From NCBI RefSeq assembly GCF_002860365.1, contig NZ_NMWT01000008.1, forward strand, positions 48,432-112,431: a stretch of DNA of 64,000 nucleotides, given 5' to 3'. The notes under the pieces are model-generated. The model searched no databases. It was not told where the DNA came from and saw only the letters and a list, made by a program, of their open reading frames with translations. The position numbers and the translations under genes are program-made. Positions 37,344 to 47,694 of this stretch are shown here, one piece after another. This stretch comes from Bifidobacterium parmae. Its GTDB lineage: Bacteria; Actinomycetota; Actinomycetes; Actinomycetales; Bifidobacteriaceae. The stretch's first letter is position 1; each line of letters begins with the position of its first letter.

Positions 37344-37388
37344 GCGGCCCGGACCATCCGAACCGCTACACCAGAGGAAACCGGACTA
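37344..37388 (-). promoter_or_regulatory. Leader with variant motif (TAGTCCGGTT) and conserved RNA hairpin
   Basis: The motif TAGTCCGGTT is at 37379-37388 and overlaps the stop codon of addA. The 26 bp at 37344-37369 are identical to 34271-34296 and form the same 10-bp hairpin, 70-40 bp before the gene start at 37307. Confidence 0.65.
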
Positions 37389-40300
37389 ACGCACATCGAT
37401 GAGACGATGGCCGGCGAGGCCGACGAGCCAACGCTCGGTCACGCGGTAACCGGGGTACCGCTGTTCGAGCGCACGGGCGTACAGATCCTGCTGCTGGCGA
37501 TACTCGTCCGCAAGCCGGTTCTTCCATACGCCCACGGATTCGCGGTGCGCCTCGTCGCCCTGCAGCCGGTCGGTCTTGTAGTCGAACAGGATGATCGACT
37601 TCGTGGCGTCGTCGACGACGTAACCGTCGATGATGCCGCGCACGACGACCTCCTCGCCGCCAGCCCACGTCGAGGGCGAATCGGCGGTATCGGTCTCGGC
37701 CCCGGCGCCCTTACCGCCTTGCGGCCTCTTGAGTTCGTTGGCGCCGATGAGCATCGTGAACGGCTCCTCCCGGTACAACCGGTCCGCATGCCGGCGGATG
37801 GTCGCAGCCAGCTCGCATGGCTCCTTCACTCCCGCCTTGCCGCCGCTGACGAACCAGAGCAGGCTCCTCATCATCTCGTCGCCGCGCAGCACGTCCGCCA
37901 CGGCGGCGGAGACGAGCCCGCGCGATTCGAGCCGGTCGATCGCCTCGCCGAGCCGCTTGCGGCATGCGGCGGCCGTGGCCGGACCGGTCCAGTCGAACAG
38001 TTCGAGCACGTTGTGCGCGCCGGTGCCGACCTCCGCCGGCGACGGCGCGTATGCCGCGGAGCCTTCCGCCATGAACGACGGCAGGGCGAAATCGTTGCGA
38101 CGCCACTCGTGCGCGTCCTTGTCGTCCACGATCACGCCGTCCGCTGCGGCATCTGCCGCATCGTCCGTCTCTGCGTCGCCATCGCCGGCCGCCTGCGTGA
38201 CGTCCGCCAGCCAGTAGCGTGCGCCGGACGCGTTCACTGCGGCCGGCACGCGCGGCAGGTCGTCGCCGTCGAGCATGGGCGGCGCGGCGAGCACGTTCAT
38301 GCGTTTGAGCGTGGTCGCGTAGCCGGGCGTGTCCGCGGTCATCACCGTGGGCGGTTCCGCCGCCTCGCCGTGGAAGGACACGGTGACGCACAGGCCGGAA
38401 CGCGAGGTGCGCGGATCGGCATCGGCCGGGTTCTGCGGGATGGGGATGGTGCGGGATCCGTTCACCGGAATCGATTTCCATTCGTCCGGCACGTTCAAGG
38501 CGACGAGACCTCCCGCACCGATGTTCTGGTTCCAGGCGATAAGGCCACGCATGATCCAAGACAGGTATTCCGGCGTGGCGACCATCGACTTCGGTGCGAG
38601 CACCATGCGTTCGCCGTCCGGATCGCCGTCGCCGACGACCAGCATGCCGGAAACGAGTTCCGCGAGGCTGAGCGTATCCGGCGAATCGTCTCCTTCCTTC
38701 TTCTTGACCGGGTCGACGGTCGCGGCGATGATGAGCTTCTCCTTGGGGCGCGTCAACGCCACGTAGAGCAGTCGCAGCTCATCCTCGACGCTTCTGATTT
38801 TGAGCCTGTCAAGCGCATCCTCCCGTTGGGGTGTTTTCAACCGCAGTTCCCGCTTTGTGGACCGGAAATCCATACCGGCGATGCCGTGGTCGGCACCCAC
38901 CTCCGGAACTACGGGGATGCTCTCCTTCGTGACGTTGCTCAGCAGATCCGCCGCGGCGTTCATCAGAATCACGGCCCTCCACTGCAGGCCTTTGGCCTTG
39001 TGGATGGTCATGATATGCACGGCGTCCTTGGTGGGCACGGTGGAGGCCTCCTCCCCCGCCTTCTTGTCTTGGGACCAGGCTTCTACGGCATCAAGGAACG
39101 GCCTCAGCCCCTGCGCCTGCGTGGATTCGTAGGTCCGCGCCTTCGCCGCCAGGGATTCGAGGTTCGCCTTGCGCTGTTTGCCGTCCGGAAGACGGCCGGC
39201 GTAGTCGAACAGTCCGACGGCAGTGTAGAGATGCCAGAGGAGTTCGTCGACCGGATGCGCCTTCGCGAACGCACGCAGATCGTCCAACAGGTTCAGGAAC
39301 GCGCGGCACTTGCATCGCAGTTCGTCGGTCAGCCATTCCGGCGCCGACGCCCGCAGACCATCGCCGTCGGAAGCGCCGGCGGTATCGTCGGTATCCTTCG
39401 CCGTGACGTAAATCTGCCCGTACAGGCCCCCGCGGTTCTGCTGCCGCAACCGCGCCAGATCGTCGTCGGTGAATCCGAGCGTGCGCAGCACGGCGACCAT
39501 GGGGACGCCGCGATGCGCGTTGTCGATGACACGCAGCCAGTTCAAGGCGACCACGATCTCCGGCTTCTTGTAGAAGTCGCCGACGCCCTTCACCTCGACG
39601 GGGATGCCGGAAGCCAGCAGGCGTTCGGCGAGATCGCCGAAGTAGGTGGCGCCTCGCGCCAGCACGGCGATGTCGCCATACGCATATCCCTCGTCGTCAT
39701 GCAGCTGCCTGATGCGGCGCACGATCATGTCGACCTGCAGCTCGATGGCGGTGTCGCGTTTCTTCTCGGAACCATCATCGGATTCGTCTTCTTCCGGGAG
39801 CGTACTGTCGCGCAGCAGCAGTTCGACGGCGCACGGATCGAAGGTGGGAGTCTCGACCCCCGTCCCGGGCCGCGCATCCTCCCTCATGCACAATCGTTCC
39901 GCACGGTAGTCGGCCTTGCCCATCGCATTGGTCATCAACCCGTCGAACACGGCGTTGACGAAGGTGATGATCTCCGGGGTGGAACGGTAGTTGGTCCACA
40001 GCTGGCTGACGTGGGTCTCGGACACGTTCCGGCAGATCTCCAGGAACGCTTCGGGTGATGCGTCGCGGAACCCGTAGATGCTCTGCTTGATGTCACCCAC
40101 CATGGTGAGCTTGTCCGCCTTGGCGCTGATGAGCCGGATGAACGCGTTCTGGAGGGCGTTGTCGTCCTGGCTTTCGTCCACGTAGATGTACCGCCACTGG
40201 CTGCGGATACGCTCCACGGCCTCGGGGTGCTTGCCGTCCTCGTCTTCCAGCACCTGCACCGCCCATTCGGCGATGTCGCTGAAATCCGCGAGATGAAGGA

Positions 40301-41576
40301 GCTTCTTCTCATCCTTGTATGCCGTGTCCAGTTCTCCGATGAGAGCGACAAGCGTGTCGATGCGATGCTTGAGCATCGCGTTCAGCTTGTTCGTGTCATC
40401 CGCGTCAAGAGCGAAGATGGACAACAACCTCTGCAACGGCTTCCGGATGGCGCTGATGGCACTGGTGACACGCGTGTTGCGGTCATCGTTTCCCTTGATG
40501 AGATTCTTGCCGTATGACGCTTCGAAGACGTTCCTGTTCCAGTTCACATCGCTCACGCATGCACGATACAAGTCACCTTCCTCATCGCGGAACAAGTCGA
40601 ACAGGAAGTTCCAGGTTTCCGACCGCATGCGTTCCGGAAGTCCTTCCAGATGGGCGAAGAGACGCAGCTGTTCGCTGTCCCGCCACGGGTCGGCATCCGG
40701 GTATTGCGCCTCGCAGTCGGCGATCACCGCGGCGACCGCCTCATGCAGCTCATCGTAGGCCGTGGTGAATTCCTCGATGGCTTCATCGATGTACCGCTTG
40801 GGGACGATGTCCGAACCGTATACCGGCTCATCCGAGCGGATCTCGATGTCGAAGCGATTCGAAAGCCCCTTGAGCCAATCCAGCCGGTTCGGCTTGGTGA
40901 GCGCCGTGTCGTACAGCCGGAACATCATGTCACGCAGACCGGCATCGCCATAGGGGCCGCCGAACTGTTCCAGCAGGGCGAGGAAATCGTCATGATACGG
41001 GTTGCCCTCGCTCTTCTCGCCATACCACCGCTCGAACAGCGTATCCATCACCTGGCGCTGCAAATCGTGGCGCATGGCTTCGTCGGAGAGGATCTGCTGC
41101 CCGGGCTCCACATCGGGCAGCAGTTCGGCGTTACGGTCGACGATGCGCTTCGACAGCGCGTCGATGGTGCTGATCTGTGCGGCCGGCAGGTCGTCCAACG
41201 CCTGCGTGAACACGTTTTGCGCCTTGTCGCAGTCGGCGAGAATCAGTTTCGCGAGCCTGCCGTCGTCACCGCCGATCACATAGCCGTCGTCGGTTTTGGC
41301 GAGCGATCCGCCGACGCGATGCGCGTTCTCCCGCGCATAGTCGATGGTGAATCTGAGGTTCGTCTCCAACCGTCTGCGCATCTCCGCCGCCGCGGCCTCG
41401 GTGAACGTGATGACGAGCGACGAGCGGATGGACCGTTCGAAGGCGCTGCGCCCGGAGTCCATGTTGCGTTCCAGCAGGTCGGCCAGCACGTCCTGCAGCA
41501 GGCGCGTGGTCTTGCCGGTGCCGGCGGACGCGTTGATCACATACGTGTTGGGGCTCATGTCGTTCAGCTCCTTCAT
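37386..41576 (-). CDS. addA: AddA-type ATP-dependent helicase-nuclease
   Basis: UvrD/RecB-type helicase with nuclease domain for processing double-strand breaks. 1396 residues: Walker A ASAGTGKT (16-23), Walker B YIYVDESQDD, motif III VGDIKQSIYGFRDA, motif V TIHKAKGLQW, motif VI LLYVALTRPKEKL, and a C-terminal nuclease with VRGIIDGYV followed by LFDYKTD near residues 1325-1345, the RecB-nuclease Asp/Asp-Tyr-Lys set. Its ATG overlaps the addB stop (ATGA), so the subunits are coupled. It is larger than Bacillus AddA, partly through insertions around 700-760. Confidence 0.9.
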   Translation of the reverse strand: MKELNDMSPNTYVINASAGTGKTTRLLQDVLADLLERNMDSGRSAFERSIRSSLVITFTEAAAAEMRRRLETNLRFTIDYARENAHRVGGSLAKTDDGYVIGGDDGRLAKLILADCDKAQNVFTQALDDLPAAQISTIDALSKRIVDRNAELLPDVEPGQQILSDEAMRHDLQRQVMDTLFERWYGEKSEGNPYHDDFLALLEQFGGPYGDAGLRDMMFRLYDTALTKPNRLDWLKGLSNRFDIEIRSDEPVYGSDIVPKRYIDEAIEEFTTAYDELHEAVAAVIADCEAQYPDADPWRDSEQLRLFAHLEGLPERMRSETWNFLFDLFRDEEGDLYRACVSDVNWNRNVFEASYGKNLIKGNDDRNTRVTSAISAIRKPLQRLLSIFALDADDTNKLNAMLKHRIDTLVALIGELDTAYKDEKKLLHLADFSDIAEWAVQVLEDEDGKHPEAVERIRSQWRYIYVDESQDDNALQNAFIRLISAKADKLTMVGDIKQSIYGFRDASPEAFLEICRNVSETHVSQLWTNYRSTPEIITFVNAVFDGLMTNAMGKADYRAERLCMREDARPGTGVETPTFDPCAVELLLRDSTLPEEDESDDGSEKKRDTAIELQVDMIVRRIRQLHDDEGYAYGDIAVLARGATYFGDLAERLLASGIPVEVKGVGDFYKKPEIVVALNWLRVIDNAHRGVPMVAVLRTLGFTDDDLARLRQQNRGGLYGQIYVTAKDTDDTAGASDGDGLRASAPEWLTDELRCKCRAFLNLLDDLRAFAKAHPVDELLWHLYTAVGLFDYAGRLPDGKQRKANLESLAAKARTYESTQAQGLRPFLDAVEAWSQDKKAGEEASTVPTKDAVHIMTIHKAKGLQWRAVILMNAAADLLSNVTKESIPVVPEVGADHGIAGMDFRSTKRELRLKTPQREDALDRLKIRSVEDELRLLYVALTRPKEKLIIAATVDPVKKKEGDDSPDTLSLAELVSGMLVVGDGDPDGERMVLAPKSMVATPEYLSWIMRGLIAWNQNIGAGGLVALNVPDEWKSIPVNGSRTIPIPQNPADADPRTSRSGLCVTVSFHGEAAEPPTVMTADTPGYATTLKRMNVLAAPPMLDGDDLPRVPAAVNASGARYWLADVTQAAGDGDAETDDAADAAADGVIVDDKDAHEWRRNDFALPSFMAEGSAAYAPSPAEVGTGAHNVLELFDWTGPATAAACRKRLGEAIDRLESRGLVSAAVADVLRGDEMMRSLLWFVSGGKAGVKEPCELAATIRRHADRLYREEPFTMLIGANELKRPQGGKGAGAETDTADSPSTWAGGEEVVVRGIIDGYVVDDATKSIILFDYKTDRLQGDEAHRESVGVWKNRLADEYRQQQDLYARALEQRYPGYRVTERWLVGLAGHRLIDVR

Positions 41577-44500
41577 GCCTTCGCCACCTTGTCTTCCGAA
41601 GCGTCTGCGACTCCAGCGAGCAATGCCTTGCCCGCATTGATGAGTTCCGTCCTGCTGACCTGGCGTTCCTTGTGGAACGCCTCGCCGTTGATGAGGTCCA
41701 GGGCGAACACGTCGGCATAGTCGCTGAACGTCGTGCCGTCCCTGTCATCGTCGTCCGTCTTCCGATAGGGGGCGACCTTCACGTCCCCGGCCATGACGGC
41801 ATCGCATGCCTCGTGAATCCGATGCTGCACGAATGCGCTGATGGCGTCGAAGTCGTTCTGCGAGTCCAACGGCCATCCGCTCGATACCTTCCAAGGGACG
41901 ATGCTGGTGCCACCGGCGGTGAGATTCATGCCCCATGCGGTGGCCTGTCCGCCATCGTCAAGCGAGGCGAGACCGTACTGCAATCTGCCGTGAACCTGCT
42001 TCCAACGTTTATCGACCTCGATCTCGTCCATGTCGTTGTTCTTCAGCTTGATGGGCAGAAAGTACAGTCCGGCGACCGGCAATCCTGTCTGTTGCAGCGC
42101 CACACGCGCGTAGGTGAAGAGCTGGAGCTCTCGTCCGGCATATACGGTCGAACCGCGATTGGCATCCGGCTTAGCCTTCGTGGGCGTTCCTCCGAACAAA
42201 GGCTTGACCGAGGACTTGTAGTCCAGGATCAACAGACTCTCCGGCACCTTCTCCGCATCATCCGGGGCTACGATCCGGTCGATGCGGTCGATCTTGCCAT
42301 TGACGTGCAACGGCAGCAGGATCTCCCGCCCGTCCACAAGGCCGTGAAGCGTATGCTCGGACAGCGCCGCCCAATGGCCGGGCTTGCCGTGGATGTCGCC
42401 GAACTGTCGTTCGGCGTGCATCGGGATGAACCGTTTCGAAATATACGGGGCCTTCTTGGACCCCGACTCCGTACCGTATTTCAACCCATGTTTCTCACCC
42501 CACGCCCTACGCCGTATGTCCATGTGCACGGCCATGTTGAGCAGCCGGTCTTCGAGCTGTCGGCGTACGGCGCGCATGCGGTTGCTGGAGTCGAGCACGC
42601 TCATGCGCGCGTCGTCGTCGAGCACGGTCCAGTCGTCGTCCGGTTCGCCACTCGTGGCATCGGACCTGTCGAGTCGCGCGTAGTCGCGGATGTACTCCTG
42701 CATCTCCTCCAGTTCGGGCTGTTCGCCGGGGTGGCGGCGCATCCATCGGTCAAGCGCGTGTTCGAGCACCGCATGGTAGTAGCTGCCTTCCAGCATGGAG
42801 TCGAGCTCGTAGGGGCGGATCGGCTTGATTCTCAGTCCGCGCTGGAGGAAGTAGTCGTACGGGTTCGCATAGTACTGTTCGATGGCGGAGACGGACGCAT
42901 CGAATACGAGCGGCGACGTCGGGTCGTCGGGCCGCTCATGGTTCGTGAACAGCAGCGTGGCGAGTTCGCGGTCCAACGGCGGCTGCCCGTCGGCCGAGGG
43001 CACGTCGATGAGTGCGTCGTCGATGTCGTGCGCCCAGTCGTCCGCGTCCGCGGCGGTTCCGGCCTTGCCGTCCGCCAGTTCTTCGACGGATGTGCCGAGG
43101 ATCGCCGCCGCGTAGGCGCTCGGCTGTTGCGCCGCGCCGTCCATCGTCCGCGGCCAGGTGACGGTCACCTGTTCCGTGGCGTTTCCGGTGACGAGGTTGA
43201 ACGACGTCGGTTCGCGGCGTGCTTTGGCGTCCACGGTGGCGGCGCGCAGCGACCACGCCTCCACGTGCCTGCCGTGGGATTCCAGATCGTCGGCGAGCGT
43301 CTCGCGTTCGCTGTCGTCCAACAGTCCGGTCTCATGCGGCACGGCGGGCAGTTGCGTCTCGCTCGCGCCCAGCACGTAGACGAGCCGGTAGGGGCGCATC
43401 GGCGTGGGGTAGGTGGCCACGTCCACCGCGTTCAACGCCTTCGGCCGTGCGCCGGAAGGCTCCATGGCCAGCAGCGAGGCGAGATTCTCACGGAACGTGG
43501 AAGCGAATCCGTCGAATGGTTCGTCGCCGAACTGTCCGACCAGTTCGTCGAATGCGGCCATGATCGTGTCCCATGTGCGACGCGAGCGGAGCAGCGCACG
43601 CCCGTCACGATCGGCATGGTCCGCGTTGAGGTCGCGCAGGCCCTTGTTGACCTGGTAGTCCGCGAGCAGCGAGACCAGTCCGGTCAGGTATGCGCGCACG
43701 GTCGCGCCGGACTTCGGTTCAACCACGCCCTTCGCCGCGTCGATGAACCCGTCGATGGCGATCAAAGCGTTCCATACATCGGCGTCATACCCGGCTTTCT
43801 TCGCCTTCGCGACGTTCGCCTTGGCACGATTCCTATCCCAGATGCGTTTCGGATCGGATTCGGCGAGCATGTTCTCCACACGATCCAGCACGGAGGGGCC
43901 CAATGCCTTGGTCTTCGCGGAACCCTCAGCCGCGTTCGAGTCCGGGATGCGCAGGCCGCGCAGCAGTCCGGTACGCAGCACGCGCATCACCGCGGTCGGA
44001 TCGCGATGATCGCGGTCCGTGAACGCGGGATCCAGCAGGCCGAGCACGACGTCGGCGACCGGATCGTCGACCATCATCGCGGCGGGCGTCGCGTTCACCG
44101 GCACGCCGCGATACGTGAATTCCGTGTCCAGCAACGCACGATAAGGGTCGAGGTCTCGCGCGGTGACGAGTATGTCGCCGTATGAGAGCGATCCCGCCGA
44201 TTCCCGTACATGTCGGGCGATGTCGTCGGCGGCGAAACGCACCTCCTCCGCCGGATCGTCGACGGCGAGCACATGCGGGGGAACGGTCGGCGGCATCACC
44301 GGTTCCAACGGACCGTACCCGTCGGAATCCTTGCCGCCGATGGCTTCGGACAGTCCATGCCATGCTGCGCCGGATGCGGTGACGTCATCGACGTCCACCT
44401 GCGAATACCGGAGCATCGCCTGCAGCGCCAACGCCTCGGACGGGGCGAACCATTCGAACCCGATCAGCAGGAACCGGCTGTCCACGCCGTGCAGGCGCAG

Positions 44501-45094
44501 CCACGGCTCCACCACCGGCGCTATCTCGCCGGGCAATGCGTACCGCTCGCCGAACCGTTGCTCGACGAGCGACAGCAGCGTGCGCAACGCGTTGAAACGA
44601 CCGGATTCCGCCATATCCTGCGATGCCGTCGCGACCGTCGTCGCGCGCGCGGCCCGGTCACGTTCCTCGGCGGCGAGCCGTTCGAGATCCGCTGACGTGA
44701 CGCCCGCCTTGCGCAGCTCCTCGATCTGGGAGGCGAACTGGTTCACCGAGCCGAACGTCCTGCCCGCCTTGCGGAACACCGACTGATCGCGGGACATCTC
44801 GCGGGCGAGGAACGCGCGCAGCACGAACGGCGACAATGTGGGGCGCATAGACGCCGCCTCATCGCGGTTGCCGATCACGGAACGCACGAAACTGGTGAAC
44901 GAATGCACGTCCACGACCGCGCCCGCATGTTGCACGGCTGCGGCGTGGTCGCGCAGATAGCGCAGCGTCTCGCGTTCCATGTGGGAGCGCAGACGCGCCG
45001 GCGTGATCACGTACACGTGTTCCACGCCCGTCGCTTCCGTCTTCGGCCGCGCAAACACGCGGTCCAACATCCCGCCCAATCGTGGATTCCCCAT
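41573..45094 (-). CDS. addB: AddB-type partner nuclease subunit
   Basis: 1173 residues, cognate of AddA by coupling and layout. The C-terminal nuclease is visible: IEQYYANPYDYFLQRGLRIK, a LEGSYYHAVLEHAL segment, GKIDRIDRIV and LLILDYKSS with the catalytic Asp-Tyr-Lys. Unlike classical AddB, no N-terminal Walker A is seen, and the Cys that begins the iron-sulfur set (usually in CPFxYF) is replaced by Asn in YANPYDYF. It may thus be a non-ATPase subunit. Start 45094 has GGAGAAGGGG upstream; 45127 is an alternative. No TGTCCGGTT motif is seen ahead of it. Confidence 0.82.
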   Translation of the reverse strand: MGNPRLGGMLDRVFARPKTEATGVEHVYVITPARLRSHMERETLRYLRDHAAAVQHAGAVVDVHSFTSFVRSVIGNRDEAASMRPTLSPFVLRAFLAREMSRDQSVFRKAGRTFGSVNQFASQIEELRKAGVTSADLERLAAEERDRAARATTVATASQDMAESGRFNALRTLLSLVEQRFGERYALPGEIAPVVEPWLRLHGVDSRFLLIGFEWFAPSEALALQAMLRYSQVDVDDVTASGAAWHGLSEAIGGKDSDGYGPLEPVMPPTVPPHVLAVDDPAEEVRFAADDIARHVRESAGSLSYGDILVTARDLDPYRALLDTEFTYRGVPVNATPAAMMVDDPVADVVLGLLDPAFTDRDHRDPTAVMRVLRTGLLRGLRIPDSNAAEGSAKTKALGPSVLDRVENMLAESDPKRIWDRNRAKANVAKAKKAGYDADVWNALIAIDGFIDAAKGVVEPKSGATVRAYLTGLVSLLADYQVNKGLRDLNADHADRDGRALLRSRRTWDTIMAAFDELVGQFGDEPFDGFASTFRENLASLLAMEPSGARPKALNAVDVATYPTPMRPYRLVYVLGASETQLPAVPHETGLLDDSERETLADDLESHGRHVEAWSLRAATVDAKARREPTSFNLVTGNATEQVTVTWPRTMDGAAQQPSAYAAAILGTSVEELADGKAGTAADADDWAHDIDDALIDVPSADGQPPLDRELATLLFTNHERPDDPTSPLVFDASVSAIEQYYANPYDYFLQRGLRIKPIRPYELDSMLEGSYYHAVLEHALDRWMRRHPGEQPELEEMQEYIRDYARLDRSDATSGEPDDDWTVLDDDARMSVLDSSNRMRAVRRQLEDRLLNMAVHMDIRRRAWGEKHGLKYGTESGSKKAPYISKRFIPMHAERQFGDIHGKPGHWAALSEHTLHGLVDGREILLPLHVNGKIDRIDRIVAPDDAEKVPESLLILDYKSSVKPLFGGTPTKAKPDANRGSTVYAGRELQLFTYARVALQQTGLPVAGLYFLPIKLKNNDMDEIEVDKRWKQVHGRLQYGLASLDDGGQATAWGMNLTAGGTSIVPWKVSSGWPLDSQNDFDAISAFVQHRIHEACDAVMAGDVKVAPYRKTDDDDRDGTTFSDYADVFALDLINGEAFHKERQVSRTELINAGKALLAGVADASEDKVAKA

Positions 45095-45181
45095 CGGATT
45101 CCCCTTCTCCTCGAATCTGTCGGACATCACTCGCTGTCCCGTTTCCGAACGACGTTGTTGCGTCTTACGATACTCCAGGAT

Positions 45182-45220
45182 GCCGCCGCATCCGCGGTAC
45201 AACATGGCGGATGCGGCGGC
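45182..45220 (-). terminator. Hairpin between the CAP protein gene and addB
   Basis: Perfect 14-bp arms GCCGCCGCATCCGC / GCGGATGCGGCGGC with an 11-nt loop, 9 bp after the CAP gene stop on the minus strand. No U tract follows, so a factor-assisted or attenuating role is possible. Confidence 0.65.
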
Positions 45221-45228
45221 GGGACAGG

Positions 45229-47550
45229 TCACTCGCCGAGCGAGGACTTGCCGCGGGAGGCGCGCGTCTTGACGAACACGCAGCCGGCGCCGGCGATGGC
45301 GGCGATCGCCATCACGGTGACGGGCAGCATGGCGTCCGAACCGGTGGAGGCGAGCCCGTTGTCCGAAGCCGCGGCCGGCTTGGCGTCGGAGGCGGACTTC
45401 TTCGAGTCCTTCTTCAGCGCCGCGTCCGCCGCATCCTTGGCGGCCTTCTTGGCGGCCTCCTCCTTGGCCGCGGCGTCCTTGGCGGCCTGTTCCTTGTCCT
45501 TCTGGGCCTGCTCCAGCTTCGCGGCCACGTCCTTCGCGTCGGAGAGCGCCTTGTCGGCGTCCTTCTTGTCGGCCTTGGCCTGATCGACCTTGCCCTGAGC
45601 ATCGGCGACGGCCTGCTTGGCCGCGTCATCGGCCTGCTTGGCGATGGCGAGCTTGGCGGCAGCATCGTCGGCGTTCTGCTGGGCGGCGGCGAGCGCGGCG
45701 TTCGCCTCATCGAGCTTCTGCTGGGCGACGGCCGGATCGAGCGCATTCTGCGCTTCGGTCGCGTCGGCGAGCTTGCCGTTGGCGGCATCGAGGTCCTTCT
45801 GCGCCTCCTCGGCCTTCGCCTTGGCGGCGTCCAGCGCCTTGTTCGCCTTGTCGGCGGCGGCGGTCGCGTCGGAGGTGGCCTGCTTGGCGTCCTTGAGCGC
45901 GGTCTCCTTCTGGGCGAGCGTCTCCTTCGCCTTGTTCAGCGCCTCGACCTTGTCGGCCTGGGAGCCGCTGGCCTCGTCGTATGCCTTCTGGGCGGCGGCG
46001 AGCTTGTCATTCGCCTCCCGGAGGGCCTTGTCGGCGGCTTCGCGGGCGGAGGTCGCGGCGGCGGCCTTCTCGTTCGCCTTGGCGAGCGCGTCGGACGCGG
46101 CCTTCGCGGTTTCGGCGGCCTTGTTGGCCTTGTCGAGCGCGGTCTGGTAGATGCCCTTCGCGTTCTTGAGGCCATCGATGTAGGAGGTGAGCTTCGTCTC
46201 GTATTCGGCGAGGGTCATGTCGCCCTTGGCGAAGATGTAGTTCTGTCCGTCCGTCTGCCAGTTGCCATCGCCCACGGTCGCACCTCCGAACGCCTTGGCC
46301 AAAGGATCGATGATGTTCTGATAGTGGCCGGTCAGATCCGGGTCATGGTTGCCGGAATCCCAGATCTGCTTCTCGTAGTAGTACCAGCCGTCCACCGGGT
46401 CTTGCAGGCCGAATGCGAGGTTCTGGGATCCGTTCATCAGCGGCATGTAGATGTGCGTCGGTTCTTTGGCGACGCTGTAGTTGTAGTCGACCGCCCCCTG
46501 CACCAGCGCCAAGTTGAACGAGTCCACGTCGAGCTCATTGAGTCCGAGGCTCTTGCGGATCTCGTTGACCTCCTTCATCGCCGCCACGGCACGGGCCATG
46601 TTGTCCAGGGATGTGGACGATTCCTCATCACCGAGCTTGAACCAGCTTTTCGCAGCGAAGTCCTTCATCGTCTCGGCCGCATCGTTGAGGTTGTTCGCCT
46701 CGTAGAAGCCGAGTGCGCCCTTCTTCCACTGGGAGTCCGCGTTGTCGGCGGCGGTCTTCTTCGCGTCGGCGTCGGCCTTCGCGTCGGAAGCGGACTTCGA
46801 TGCCTGGTCGGAGGCACTCTTCTTGTCTGAGGCATCCTGCTTCGCCTGCGTCTCATCCTTCGCGGCGGCCTGCTGCTTGGCCTCGGCCTCGGCCTGAGCC
46901 TTCTTCGCGGCCTCCAGCGCCTGCTTGACGGATTCGGGCATGTCGATGGCCTGTTGCTTGGCGTCCACGTCCTTCTGGGCGTCGTCGCGTTCCTTCTGCG
47001 CCTGATCCTGCTTCGTCTGCGCGTCGGCCTGCGCCTTGGTGGCCGCGTCCGCGTCCTTCTGCGCGTCCTTGACCGCGTTGTTCGCCTCGTCGAGCTTGCC
47101 GGCCGCGTCGGTCACTGCCTGCTGCGCCTGATTGACGGCCTGCTGCGCCTGCTGCTGGGCGGCTTGGTCGGACGACTTGTCGTAGTTGGACTGGGCCTGC
47201 TGCTGGGCGGTGTTCGCGTCCGCGAGCTGCTGCTGCGCGGCGTCGTTGTTCTGCTGCGCCTGCTGCAGCTGCTGCGAGGTGCCCTGCTGGGCGGTCTGCG
47301 CGTTGTTCAACGCGGTCTGCGCCTGATCGAGCGCGGCGGCGGCCTGATCGGCCTTCTGCTGCGCCTCCGGCACGCCGGCGATCTGCTGCGCGTCGGACAC
47401 CGCCTGCTGCGCTTCGCTCACGGCCTGAGTGGCGGAGGCCAGCTGGTCGTCGGTGGTGAAGGTCGTCTCGTCAGCCATCGCGGCCTGCGGCGCGACAATC
47501 GTTCCTGCGGTGATGATGGTCGCCAGCGCGGCCTTGCTCATGGCGTTCAT
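45229..47550 (-). CDS. Sortase-anchored surface protein with CAP/SCP domain and coiled-coil arms
   Basis: 773 residues. A signal peptide (residues 1-25, cut after AMADE) leads to a long Ala/Gln/Lys/Asp coiled coil, a central CAP domain (about 320-480: VNEIRKSLGLNELDVDSFN, THIYMP, GSQNLAFG, YYYEKQIWD, TGHYQNII with the two conserved His and Glu), a second coiled coil, and a C-terminal LASTG sortase signal followed by a hydrophobic helix and basic tail. This is a rod-like cell-wall protein; adhesion is a plausible role. The ATG at 47550 has AAGGAGAGG upstream. It carries the TTGTCCGGTT motif although its function is not DNA repair. Confidence 0.88.
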   Translation of the reverse strand: MNAMSKAALATIITAGTIVAPQAAMADETTFTTDDQLASATQAVSEAQQAVSDAQQIAGVPEAQQKADQAAAALDQAQTALNNAQTAQQGTSQQLQQAQQNNDAAQQQLADANTAQQQAQSNYDKSSDQAAQQQAQQAVNQAQQAVTDAAGKLDEANNAVKDAQKDADAATKAQADAQTKQDQAQKERDDAQKDVDAKQQAIDMPESVKQALEAAKKAQAEAEAKQQAAAKDETQAKQDASDKKSASDQASKSASDAKADADAKKTAADNADSQWKKGALGFYEANNLNDAAETMKDFAAKSWFKLGDEESSTSLDNMARAVAAMKEVNEIRKSLGLNELDVDSFNLALVQGAVDYNYSVAKEPTHIYMPLMNGSQNLAFGLQDPVDGWYYYEKQIWDSGNHDPDLTGHYQNIIDPLAKAFGGATVGDGNWQTDGQNYIFAKGDMTLAEYETKLTSYIDGLKNAKGIYQTALDKANKAAETAKAASDALAKANEKAAAATSAREAADKALREANDKLAAAQKAYDEASGSQADKVEALNKAKETLAQKETALKDAKQATSDATAAADKANKALDAAKAKAEEAQKDLDAANGKLADATEAQNALDPAVAQQKLDEANAALAAAQQNADDAAAKLAIAKQADDAAKQAVADAQGKVDQAKADKKDADKALSDAKDVAAKLEQAQKDKEQAAKDAAAKEEAAKKAAKDAADAALKKDSKKSASDAKPAAASDNGLASTGSDAMLPVTVMAIAAIAGAGCVFVKTRASRGKSSLGE

Positions 47551-47694
47551 GAGTCCTCTCCTTACCCTCGGGGTTGTTCTCCTTCGACCCGTTTCCGTCA
47601 ACCCCATGGGCGGAAACGGGCCGGTCGGCGTTCTGCGATTCCGTCCGGAGGCGGAACCTCGTGGATCGGTTCTCTCGAACCCGACAACAACCTC

